64,000 bases of DNA from Chlorobaculum tepidum TLS. Its GTDB lineage: Bacteria > Bacteroidota > Chlorobiia > Chlorobiales > Chlorobiaceae. The notes under the pieces were generated by a model. It was given only the letters and a program-made list of their open reading frames with translations. It was not told where the DNA came from and did no database searches. Positions 56,567 to 64,000 of this stretch are shown piece by piece. Positions within the stretch are counted from its first letter, which is position 1; each line of letters starts with the position of its first letter. Location: NCBI RefSeq assembly GCF_000006985.1, contig NC_002932.3, forward strand, positions 1,833,292 to 1,897,291, written 5' to 3'. Both the position numbers and the translations under genes were made by a program.

Positions 56567-56751
56567 GACTGATGAGATAGTGAAAACGGCTCCGGGCCGG
56601 TTGAAAATGACTGTGTGAGCCTCCGGCGAGGAGATATTCCGCACCATGATGCTCCTCTATATGTTGCGTAAATTTACAAATCCCGCAGAAATAATAACAT
56701 CATATCGGGAACAATTATGAAGGAAGTGCCCGCCCGTTGGGTGACCGGGCG

Positions 56752-58065
56752 CTAAACCGCCTCTCCGGAGAGCGTAGCCGAGGTGGCGCCCGTGATTTTC
56801 ACCAGCAGCGTGTCGCTGGGATTGAACCTGCCCCGGCTGAAAACCACCACACGGTTTTCGGGGGTACGGCCCATGAGCATGGACTCCGATCGCTTGCTCT
56901 CGGCTTCGGCAAGCACCTCGACCGTCTTGCCGATCTCGCGCTGGAAAATCTCGCGCGATATGGCATTTTGCAGCTCGATGATCTCCTGAAGCCTCGCCTT
57001 TTTGACCGTGTCCGGCACATCGTCCGGCAGGTTACGCGCCGCCCAGGTGCCCGGGCGTACCGAATAGTGGAACATGAATGCCGTATCGTAACCGACTGCC
57101 TCCATCAGCGAAAGAGTCTCGCGATGATCCTTTTCGGTTTCGGTGCAGAATCCGGCAATCAGATCGGTGGTAATGGCCACCTCCGGAATGTAGCTGCGGA
57201 TCATGGCGATCCGGTCGAGATACTCCTCACGGGTATGGCCACGCTTCATCAGGTCGAGCATTCGCGACGATCCTGACTGCACGGGCAAATGGATATGGTT
57301 GCAGAGATTCGGGCGCGCAGCGATGACCTTGACGAGCGCTTCGGAGATGTCCTTCGGATGCGAAGTGGTGAAACGGATGCGCATTGAAGGCACCGCGAGG
57401 CTCACGCCTTCGAGCAATCCGGCGAAGTCGAGCCCCTTTTCGGCGTCGCGCCATGAGTTGACGTTCTGGCCGAGCAGCGTCACCTCGCGGAATCCGGCTT
57501 TTTCCAGTGCAACCACCTCAGCCACCACGCGCTCGAAACCGACGCTGCGCTCGCGCCCGCGCGTCACTGGCACCACGCAGAAGGCGCAGTGGTTGTTGCA
57601 GCCGCGCATCACCGGCAGGAACGCGCTGATCGACCCGGCGCGAACCGGCTCGATGCCCGCGTAGGTCTCCGTCTGGTCGTAGTCAAGAAGAGCGGGGCGC
57701 GCCACCGCCTCGCGCAAGCCTGCGACGAGACCGGCAAGCTCGCGATAGTTGTCTGGCCCGACGATGAAATCGACAAAGGGATAGTCGCTGAACACCCGTT
57801 CACGTTCGAACTGCGGCACGCATCCAAGCACACCGATCACCAGCTCCTTGCACCGCCGCTTGCGCCCTTTGAGGTGCATGAGAATGTTGCCGAGCCGCTC
57901 CTCGGCATTCTCACGCACCGCACAGGAGTTGAGCAGCACGATATCGGCGTTCGTCTCATCTGCCGATGGAACAAACCCCTCGGCCCGAAGCAGCGCCGTG
58001 ACGATCTCCGAGTCCGCCTGGTTCATCTGACAGCCGAAGGTGTGAATGTAAAATGATGATGGCAT
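56752..58065 (-). CDS. miaB: tRNA-2-methylthio-N6-isopentenyladenosine synthase
   Basis: Radical-SAM methylthiotransferase, 437 aa from the ATG at 58065; two other in-frame ATGs lie 3 and 7 codons upstream. The UPF0004 domain carries Cys12, Cys48 and Cys82 ([31 protein letters not shown]). The radical-SAM cluster is at Cys156, Cys160 and Cys163 (GCNNHCAFC). A TRAM domain is at the C-terminus. Modifies A37 of tRNAs reading UNN codons. Confidence 0.95.
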   Translation of the reverse strand: MPSSFYIHTFGCQMNQADSEIVTALLRAEGFVPSADETNADIVLLNSCAVRENAEERLGNILMHLKGRKRRCKELVIGVLGCVPQFERERVFSDYPFVDFIVGPDNYRELAGLVAGLREAVARPALLDYDQTETYAGIEPVRAGSISAFLPVMRGCNNHCAFCVVPVTRGRERSVGFERVVAEVVALEKAGFREVTLLGQNVNSWRDAEKGLDFAGLLEGVSLAVPSMRIRFTTSHPKDISEALVKVIAARPNLCNHIHLPVQSGSSRMLDLMKRGHTREEYLDRIAMIRSYIPEVAITTDLIAGFCTETEKDHRETLSLMEAVGYDTAFMFHYSVRPGTWAARNLPDDVPDTVKKARLQEIIELQNAISREIFQREIGKTVEVLAEAESKRSESMLMGRTPENRVVVFSRGRFNPSDTLLVKITGATSATLSGEAV

Positions 58066-58219
58066 ACGGCTCATTCGTTGACGCATAGTGCTTGCTCGAT
58101 CTCAACTACCAGAACGGAGCGAGGCGCGATCTCGTGATTTGTCCGGCGAACCGGAGTCGTCACAAGGCGCGCCCTGCCGCCTCCTTCCCTTGAAACTGAA
58201 TGCTCACCGACGGAATCCG

Positions 58220-58831
58220 TCAGGAGCCGAAGTGGAGGTGGATGTACTTCTGGAGTTCGTTTTCGGCATCCTCCCTGCACTGGCCGCACACCGTGCTGAT
58301 CTTGGTGTGCTCCTGAAGCTCATAGAAGGTGCGCGCGCCTTCGAGCACCGCCTCCTCGATGTCGTGATCGGTTACGTTCATGCACTGGCAAACCGTGCGC
58401 GCCTGCACCTTCTGGACGCGGTCGCTCATGCCGTTGCGGATGAAGTAGTCGTTGATCGCCGCCCGCAGTGCCTTGTCGCCAAGCACCGAGCAATGAATCT
58501 TGTTCTCCGGCAAGCCGCCAAGCTCCTTGGCCACCTCTTTGGGCGAAATGTTGAACGCCTGGTCGAGCGTCATGCCTTTCACCATCTCGGAGAGTATCGA
58601 GGTGCTGGCGATCGCGCTGGCGCAGCCGTAAGTCTTCCACTGGCAATCGGTTATTTTTTCCGACTCCTTATCAACCTTGATGGCCACCATCATCTGGTCG
58701 CCGCACTGGAGGTTACCCTCCATGCCGACGCCGTCGAAGGCGCTGGTGTCGTTGCCCTGAAGAACATTTTTCGGACTCTCGAAATGCTCCTTGAGTTTTT
58801 CCGTATATGCCCATTCACCTGATTGCAGCAT
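58220..58831 (-). CDS. nifU: NifU-like Fe-S scaffold (IscU plus BFD-type domain)
   Basis: 203 aa from the ATG at 58831, preceded by AAAGGAGG. Residues 1-130 are an IscU-type scaffold with Cys43, Cys70 and Cys114. A [2Fe-2S] BFD-like domain follows with Cys148, Cys150, Cys182 and Cys185. The C-terminal Nfu domain found in Azotobacter NifU (about 310 aa) is absent. The start overlaps the end of nifS by 17 bases. Works with NifS in assembling Fe-S clusters, whether for nitrogenase or in general use. Confidence 0.92.
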   Translation of the reverse strand: MLQSGEWAYTEKLKEHFESPKNVLQGNDTSAFDGVGMEGNLQCGDQMMVAIKVDKESEKITDCQWKTYGCASAIASTSILSEMVKGMTLDQAFNISPKEVAKELGGLPENKIHCSVLGDKALRAAINDYFIRNGMSDRVQKVQARTVCQCMNVTDHDIEEAVLEGARTFYELQEHTKISTVCGQCREDAENELQKYIHLHFGS

Positions 58832-60017
58832 GCGGGCCTCCTTTGATATATGCAGTTGACATGTTTCTGATTCTTTCAATAATGCCCGGCAAAACGTCGA
58901 GCATGTACTCCACATCCTCGACGGTGGTCGAGCGGCCCATGCTGATGCGGATCGAGCCGTGAGCGCGCTCGGCATCGACGCCCGTGGCGAGCAGCACGTG
59001 CGACGGATCGAGCGACCCCGACGCGCAGGCCGAGCCGGTCGAAACCGCGATTCCCGCAAGGTCAAGGTAGAGTAAAATCGATTCGCCCTCTGCGCCGGGA
59101 AACGACACGTTGAGCGTGTTCGGTATCGAATCAGTCGGATGGCCATTGAAAAGCGCATCGTCGATCCGGGCCGAGATGCCTTCACGCAGCATCTCACGGA
59201 AACCGCGCAACCGTTCCGCCTCAGCCGCCATCTCGATCTTGCGCATATCGACCGCCATCGCCAAGCCCATGATACCAAGCGTGTTTTCGGTGCCCGCACG
59301 GCGGCCCCGCTCCTGGTGGCCTCCGCGGATGAAGGGGCAGTACGGCGTGCCCTTGCGGACGTACAGCGCACCAATCCCTTTCGGGCCGTAAATCTTGTGG
59401 CCGGAAATGGTCAGGAAATCGACACCGAGCTCATTCACATCGACCGGAATCTTGCCGAACGCCTGCACGGCGTCGGTGTGCATGAGCGCGCCGTACTGGT
59501 GAGCGAGGGCGCTGATGGCCGGAATATCCTGAATCGTGCCGATCTCGTTGTTGGCCATCATTACCGACACCAGCCCCACGCCGTCCGACTTCAGATACTC
59601 TTCGAGCTGCCCGAGATCGATCTTGCCATAAGCATCCACATCGAGATAGCTCACATCAACGCCGCGATGCACCAGGCATTGCGAGGTTTCCAGCACGCAG
59701 GGATGCTCGATTTTGGTGGTCACGATCTTCGGCTTCATACCCGGAAAGCACTGGCTCGTGCCGCACGCGAACAGCGACAGCACGGTATTGTTGCCTTCCG
59801 AACCGCTTCCGGTGAAAACGATCTCGCTCTCGTCGGCCCCCATGAAGGCCGCCACGCGGTGACGTGCATCCTCGACGTTGGCGCGGGCCTCGCGGCCAAA
59901 CGCATGCATACTCGAAGGATTGCCGTACATCTCCATGGCCGCCACCAGCTCCTTCTTCACCTCGGGATGAAGCGGCGTGGTAGCATTGTTATCGAAGTAA
60001 ATCTGTCTTGATGGCAT
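58815..60017 (-). CDS. nifS: Cysteine desulfurase
   Basis: PLP enzyme that moves sulfur from cysteine to the scaffold NifU; 400 aa. Starts YFDNNATTPLHPEVK. PLP-binding Lys in TISGHKIYGPKG, active-site Cys in VSTGSACASGSLDPSHVL near 325. Head-to-tail overlap with nifU shows an operon. Confidence 0.95.
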   Translation of the reverse strand: MPSRQIYFDNNATTPLHPEVKKELVAAMEMYGNPSSMHAFGREARANVEDARHRVAAFMGADESEIVFTGSGSEGNNTVLSLFACGTSQCFPGMKPKIVTTKIEHPCVLETSQCLVHRGVDVSYLDVDAYGKIDLGQLEEYLKSDGVGLVSVMMANNEIGTIQDIPAISALAHQYGALMHTDAVQAFGKIPVDVNELGVDFLTISGHKIYGPKGIGALYVRKGTPYCPFIRGGHQERGRRAGTENTLGIMGLAMAVDMRKIEMAAEAERLRGFREMLREGISARIDDALFNGHPTDSIPNTLNVSFPGAEGESILLYLDLAGIAVSTGSACASGSLDPSHVLLATGVDAERAHGSIRISMGRSTTVEDVEYMLDVLPGIIERIRNMSTAYIKGGPHAAIR

Positions 60018-60248
60018 AAAACTGGTTTCTGAATTTCGGTGATTTTTGCCGCAAGCAGGACAAATATAAGGTTATTACCGATGAACACCCATGCCAAAAG
60101 ATAAGGTTCCCGGCATCAATAAATAAGGATAATTTTAGTCTTATTTGGTCTGAAAAGCAAGCGGGAAGAGAGAAAATCGCCCTTTCCAGGAATCGGGCAG
60201 GCTGGAAGAAAAGCAAAACCTGAGGCGGACGGCTTGCCGGAAACCATT

Positions 60249-60683
60249 TCAGAAAATCCCGGAGAAGAACAGCAGAAATATCAAGACAGCAAGAATGAGG
60301 GCGGCGGCCACTGCGGCCACAACCGGCCAGCGGCGCGTTTTGCCTCGCGGTTCCGACGCGGACTCACGCGGACTTTCCGTGACGACCTGGGCTGGAGGCA
60401 AAATTGAAAAATTCGATGCGGAAACCCCCAGCTCGTTCCGGCAGGCATCGAGCAGGGCATCGTCGCCAACGCCGAGTTCGGCAGCGTACTTCTTCAGGTA
60501 GGAGTAGATGTACAGGGGAGGCAGAAAACTGAAATCACCCTCTTCAAGCCGTTCGATATGAACCGTGCGAATTTTGACAAGGCGGGAAATTTCATCGACA
60601 GAGAGGGCTCTCTGGACACGCGCTTGCTTGAGCGCCCGGACAAGCCGCTCAAGTGAACTCCGGTCCAAAGTCTCATCGGGCAT
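60249..60683 (-). CDS. RodZ-like helix-turn-helix membrane protein
   Basis: 144 aa. An N-terminal HTH_25 domain of the RodZ type (about 10-80: VRALKQARVQRALSVDEISRLVKIRTVHIERLEEGDFSFLP..YIYSYLKKYA), a short linker, and a membrane helix near 122-143 ending almost at the C-terminus. RodZ links MreB to the membrane and normally has a periplasmic domain, which is lacking here. Could be a small RodZ relative or a membrane-tethered regulator. Confidence 0.85.
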   Translation of the reverse strand: MPDETLDRSSLERLVRALKQARVQRALSVDEISRLVKIRTVHIERLEEGDFSFLPPLYIYSYLKKYAAELGVGDDALLDACRNELGVSASNFSILPPAQVVTESPRESASEPRGKTRRWPVVAAVAAALILAVLIFLLFFSGIF

Positions 60684-60923
60684 TGGAGGGGAATGGTTTT
60701 TTGTGATAAAAAAACGACCGATCTATTTTTAAATCTATAAAAAAAATAATGTTTTTCCCCAAAAGTAATCATCAGGATACCGCCAAGATTCAGCCGTGAA
60801 ATGCAACAAAAAGCCGTCCTGATTGTTACGAAATGACAACAAACCAAAAGTACTCTTGCTTAATCCACCCGACGAATGCGGTGCCAGCATTACATCATGA
60901 TAGCAGCCCCTTAAAGGGAAAAA

Positions 60924-62987
60924 TCATTTGGCGCCATAAGGACCGAGCCATAGCCAGGCCTGAGCACCAATCGGACCGGAATGTTGTACAGCTTTTTTCA
61001 GGATATCCGAACTCGACGCTCCAGATTCGGATGCCTTTTTCAGAAGTTGTTTCAGGCCGGCATCCTCATTTTCCTGCATCGGTTTCCAGGAAAGAAACAG
61101 CTGGTCTTCCGGATGAAACAGCTTGTAAATCGCAGCCTTTTCAGGGTTTGACGCATCGAAAAACACAATATCACCTTGTGACTTAACGGCTGCATACAAA
61201 AGCAACTCGTCAGCAGAAAAAAGCCATGAAACCTGATGATCACTGCCAAGCATAGGGCCGCGACCAAGCAAGTGAAACGGCTCCGCGTTTCGTGAAACGA
61301 AGATAATGTGACGGTAATCAGAAAGGCGATCACCCATCGATTGCAGAAGCGTGCCGCTCAACCACCGACGATCATCATCGGCAGCAAGTATCGCCTCGAG
61401 ATTCGGGCTGGCAGAGGCCAGCCGCTGCCGCAGCGCGGTAAAGCGGGCTCTGACCTGCTCTTTTGTCACCTTCGCGGTGACAATCTGCAACTCCCTGCTG
61501 CTGACCAGCATCGAGGTCGAAAGCGAGTCTCTGACAAGAAACCTGATGAGCGCCTCGTCTGAGCGGAGGCTTTTCTGGAGCGTGCGTAAGGTAAGAAGCC
61601 GGGGCTGCAACCGCTCGGGAACCGTGCTGTCAACTTTGGACGCCTCCACTATCAGTTCGATCAGCCGCCCCTGCTTCTCCCTGATGGCCTGGTCAACAAC
61701 GGAAGCAAGCGCAAAACCCGTCCCCTCTTCAAGCATGTTGATCTTTCGCTGGAGCAATCCTGAAATATCCCTGGTCAGTTCAATGATCTCGTTCTGCACA
61801 GCTTCATGACCCGGCGGCAAACGGAATCCGGAAATACCTGCATATACCAGACGCCGATGTTCCAGGTAGTCAGCCATGGCGCTGGCGTCGAAAAGCTCGA
61901 TGTATCGTCTTTCAGCAGCCAAAAGATCGCAAAGCTCACCAGCCGCCTCCCGCTCAAGGGTGACATAGTCGGTAGCCGTGGCTGGTATACCGTAATGCTG
62001 GCAGGCAGCAAGTCCGAGCCGGTATGCCTCGATCCGCTCGGCAGGAGTAAGCTCGACGGAACGACCGAGCATGAAGAGCGCCGCGACTTTCGCGAACGGC
62101 ATGTTTCTCTGCCCGAAATATTCGATGACACTGCGATACGTATCAGGTTTACGGACAATGAGGTTGTTGGATTCATACTGGAGGATGGCCACGAGCCTGG
62201 GGTAACCGGCCTCCTGTGCAATGGCCAGCGCACGGAACAACAGATAGCTGGCGTTCGGACGCTGCTTTTCCATTTGCTGGAGACTCCTGGCTGCAATGCG
62301 CAACGCTTTGATCTTCACCTCCGGAGACGTATTCATCTTCATTACCCGGCCTGAAATCATGGCAATCTTTCCAGCCAGATTATCCGGCGTATCGAGACCG
62401 GTTACCCTGCCCGTCAGGGCGCAATCGAGAATCCCGGAGAGGCCTGATATTTTGATGGCATTATCATCTGAAACCGAAAGTTTCGTATAGATACGCAAGG
62501 CCTCAATGATCTTTCCTGCCCTGAACAAAAAGCGAGCCTCATCGAAGAGCTGCCACGCGTCGGGATTTCTGAGCGAAGCCATGACCGAAGCCGCCTGGCC
62601 GTACATGCCAAGCTCAGCATACATTTTTCCAGTATCAAGCGCGACAGCGGTGTGCAGCGAATCGGGCAGATTTTTGCCGCCATGCCGCCGGATCGCATCC
62701 CAGGTGCGGAATGCACCGGCATAACGCCCGGTCAGAAACTCGATCCGACTCTTCCGGCAAAGCGCATCCAGAGCCTTCTGGCTGAACCCATTCAGGGTAT
62801 CCGCGGCCAGTGCCCGGTCGTAGCGGTCAAGTGCATCCGAATACTTCTTGAGCCGATAGAAGCGAGCTGCCTCGTCGTAAAGGGAAGCAGTATCCGCATC
62901 CTGCCCCTGATGGCTGCACGAAAAAAACGGCAGCACAACGATGAGCAACAAAAGGCTGCGAAAGCACAACGACCGAACAGTTTTCAT
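60924..62987 (-). CDS. Lipoprotein with TPR-like repeats and a CHAT-like C-terminal region
   Basis: 687 aa. Signal peptide with lipobox FFSC, lipidation at Cys24. Residues about 35-400 are helical with TPR-like units (ASLYDEAARFYRLKKYSDALDRYDRALAAD). From about 470, EALIRFLVRDSLSTSMLVSSRELQIVTAKVTKEQVRARFTALRQRL and HIIFVSRNAEPFHLLGRGPML follow the start of CHAT (caspase-like) domains. I do not see the catalytic His-Cys pair, and the domain ends early. The activity is probably lost or changed. Likely a cell-envelope scaffold; no partner is evident. Confidence 0.75.
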   Translation of the reverse strand: MKTVRSLCFRSLLLLIVVLPFFSCSHQGQDADTASLYDEAARFYRLKKYSDALDRYDRALAADTLNGFSQKALDALCRKSRIEFLTGRYAGAFRTWDAIRRHGGKNLPDSLHTAVALDTGKMYAELGMYGQAASVMASLRNPDAWQLFDEARFLFRAGKIIEALRIYTKLSVSDDNAIKISGLSGILDCALTGRVTGLDTPDNLAGKIAMISGRVMKMNTSPEVKIKALRIAARSLQQMEKQRPNASYLLFRALAIAQEAGYPRLVAILQYESNNLIVRKPDTYRSVIEYFGQRNMPFAKVAALFMLGRSVELTPAERIEAYRLGLAACQHYGIPATATDYVTLEREAAGELCDLLAAERRYIELFDASAMADYLEHRRLVYAGISGFRLPPGHEAVQNEIIELTRDISGLLQRKINMLEEGTGFALASVVDQAIREKQGRLIELIVEASKVDSTVPERLQPRLLTLRTLQKSLRSDEALIRFLVRDSLSTSMLVSSRELQIVTAKVTKEQVRARFTALRQRLASASPNLEAILAADDDRRWLSGTLLQSMGDRLSDYRHIIFVSRNAEPFHLLGRGPMLGSDHQVSWLFSADELLLYAAVKSQGDIVFFDASNPEKAAIYKLFHPEDQLFLSWKPMQENEDAGLKQLLKKASESGASSSDILKKAVQHSGPIGAQAWLWLGPYGAK

Positions 62988-63178
62988 AGCGAACCGGCAA
63001 AGTGATGGTGTATCTTTTTGATTTTACACAGAAATTCGCCGCTGGGCAAGCATCATCACTCTGACAATGGCAACGCCTTTCAATGAAACGTTCAAAACAC
63101 CAAGCCGGTTATGTGAAGGTATTGCTGTATCTTGAGACATATCAAAGCATAACATGCCGGGTCACTGAACCTTAATTT

Positions 63179-64000
63179 ATGAGTCCCCAAAGCGCAGAAG
63201 CGATCATCATCATCCTGCTGATCCTCTTCGAAGGAGTCCTCTCTCTGGCGGAGTTCGCCATCATCTCTTCGAGCCCGGCCCGCCTGCGTGAGCTGCGGGA
63301 AGCGGGATACCCATCGGCGTCTGTCGCGCTGAAACTTCAGGATAATGCCGCCCGGTTCCTGTCGTCCATCAAGGTCACAGCCATTCTGATCACCACGCTG
63401 ACGAGCGTTTTAGGCGGACTTTTTCTTGCCGAACCACTTGCTGCGCTGTTCAGCCACCTCGCCATACTTGAGCCCTACAGCCATCCTCTTGCGCTCACGG
63501 TCGTCATTGCATCACTCGCTTACCTGACTCACGTGATCGGCGGACTGCTTCCGAAAAAATTCGCCCTGCGGCATCCAGAAGCAATCGCCGTGAGGATTGC
63601 CGGATTCATGAACAAACTTTGCACCATCAGCTCCCCTGCGGTGCTGCTTGCTGACGCCTCGGCAGCGCTGCTGCTCCGCGCATTCGGCATCGAGGCGAAC
63701 GAAAAACCCCAGGTCAGCGACGAAGATGTGATGCTCATGATCCGGCAGGGCGCCAAGAAGGGGGTGTTCGAATCGGTCGAGTACGAGATGATCTCAAGAA
63801 TTTTCCGCATGAGCGACAAGCGAGCCAGCGCCCTGATGACACCGCGCAACGAGATCGAGTGGCTCGATCTGGAGAGGCCGGACGAAGAACTGGTTGCACG
63901 GATCAAGGCGAGCGGCCGCTCACGCTTTCCGGTAGCAAAGGGCAGCCTCGACGAGCTTCAGGGCGTGGTAAGGTCTCTCGATCTGGTCAACTTCAGCCTC
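63179..64000 (+). CDS. CNNM/CorC (HlyC)-type membrane protein, 5' part
   Basis: At least 274 aa; runs off the window. DUF21/CNNM transmembrane domain at about 1-180 with AIIIILLILFEGVLSLAEFAIISSSPARLREL and HVIGGLLPKKFALRHPE. The first CBS domain begins near 210 (FRMSDKRASALMTPRNEIEWLDL) and would be followed by a second and a CorC_HlyC domain. Family members take part in Mg2+/Co2+ transport; the older haemolysin label is not supported. Confidence 0.9.
   Translation, partial: MSPQSAEAIIIILLILFEGVLSLAEFAIISSSPARLRELREAGYPSASVALKLQDNAARFLSSIKVTAILITTLTSVLGGLFLAEPLAALFSHLAILEPYSHPLALTVVIASLAYLTHVIGGLLPKKFALRHPEAIAVRIAGFMNKLCTISSPAVLLADASAALLLRAFGIEANEKPQVSDEDVMLMIRQGAKKGVFESVEYEMISRIFRMSDKRASALMTPRNEIEWLDLERPDEELVARIKASGRSRFPVAKGSLDELQGVVRSLDLVNFSL

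Overview
The window looks like chromosome of a green sulfur bacterium (Chlorobi), most likely a Chlorobaculum. The csmC-csmA pair encodes the chlorosome proteins (the 79-residue CsmA baseplate protein is recognisable residue by residue). Two Mg-chelatase H subunits lie next to bchM and bchE, and a bchK-like synthase sits near a cruC-like glycosyltransferase. The gene order matches what I remember of C. tepidum around csmCA, bchS/bchH/bchM/bchE, the cas genes and bchK; that is recollection, not a search.

Layout. 1-4500 (minus strand): an ArsA-type ATPase, csmC, csmA and an unknown repeat-rich protein. 4825-9737: pyrK, ssb, holA, then an NAD-dependent epimerase divergent from a serine-palmitoyltransferase-like enzyme. 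10037-24162: a TonB-dependent receptor, then the early bacteriochlorophyll genes bchS, bchH, bchM and bchE (Mg insertion, methylation, anaerobic cyclase). 24334-33607: an aldo/keto reductase pseudogene split by an 8.6-kb array of integron-type gene cassettes with attC-like sites. All intact cassette genes are on the minus strand: a flavin disulfide reductase, an enolase, a CDF metal transporter, an ArsB/CitM-type permease and two membrane or exported proteins. A decayed IS5-type element sits in one cassette. No integrase is present in the window. 33648-35312: cfa and hsp20. 35642-45159: a complete type I-E CRISPR-Cas locus (cas3, cse1, cse2, cas6e, cas7, cas5, cas1, cas2) and 19 identical repeats with 18 spacers. 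45257-64000: a DUF4438 protein, duplicated M23 peptidases, arfB, a ferredoxin, a WD40 protein, cruC, hisG, lpxH-like, a phytol-kinase-like gene, bchK, miaB, nifU/nifS, a RodZ-like protein, a TPR/CHAT-like lipoprotein and the start of a CNNM/CorC-type membrane protein.

The two strongest signals beyond routine annotation are the following. First, the cassette array: removing it between two AAC trinucleotides restores the aldo/keto reductase reading frame exactly, which is the footprint of integrase insertion at a secondary G^TT site. Second, the CRISPR locus: the array begins 8 bp after the cas2 stop, so any leader must lie inside cas2. All 18 spacers begin with a pyrimidine, and the middle of cse1 has a base composition unlike its own ends.
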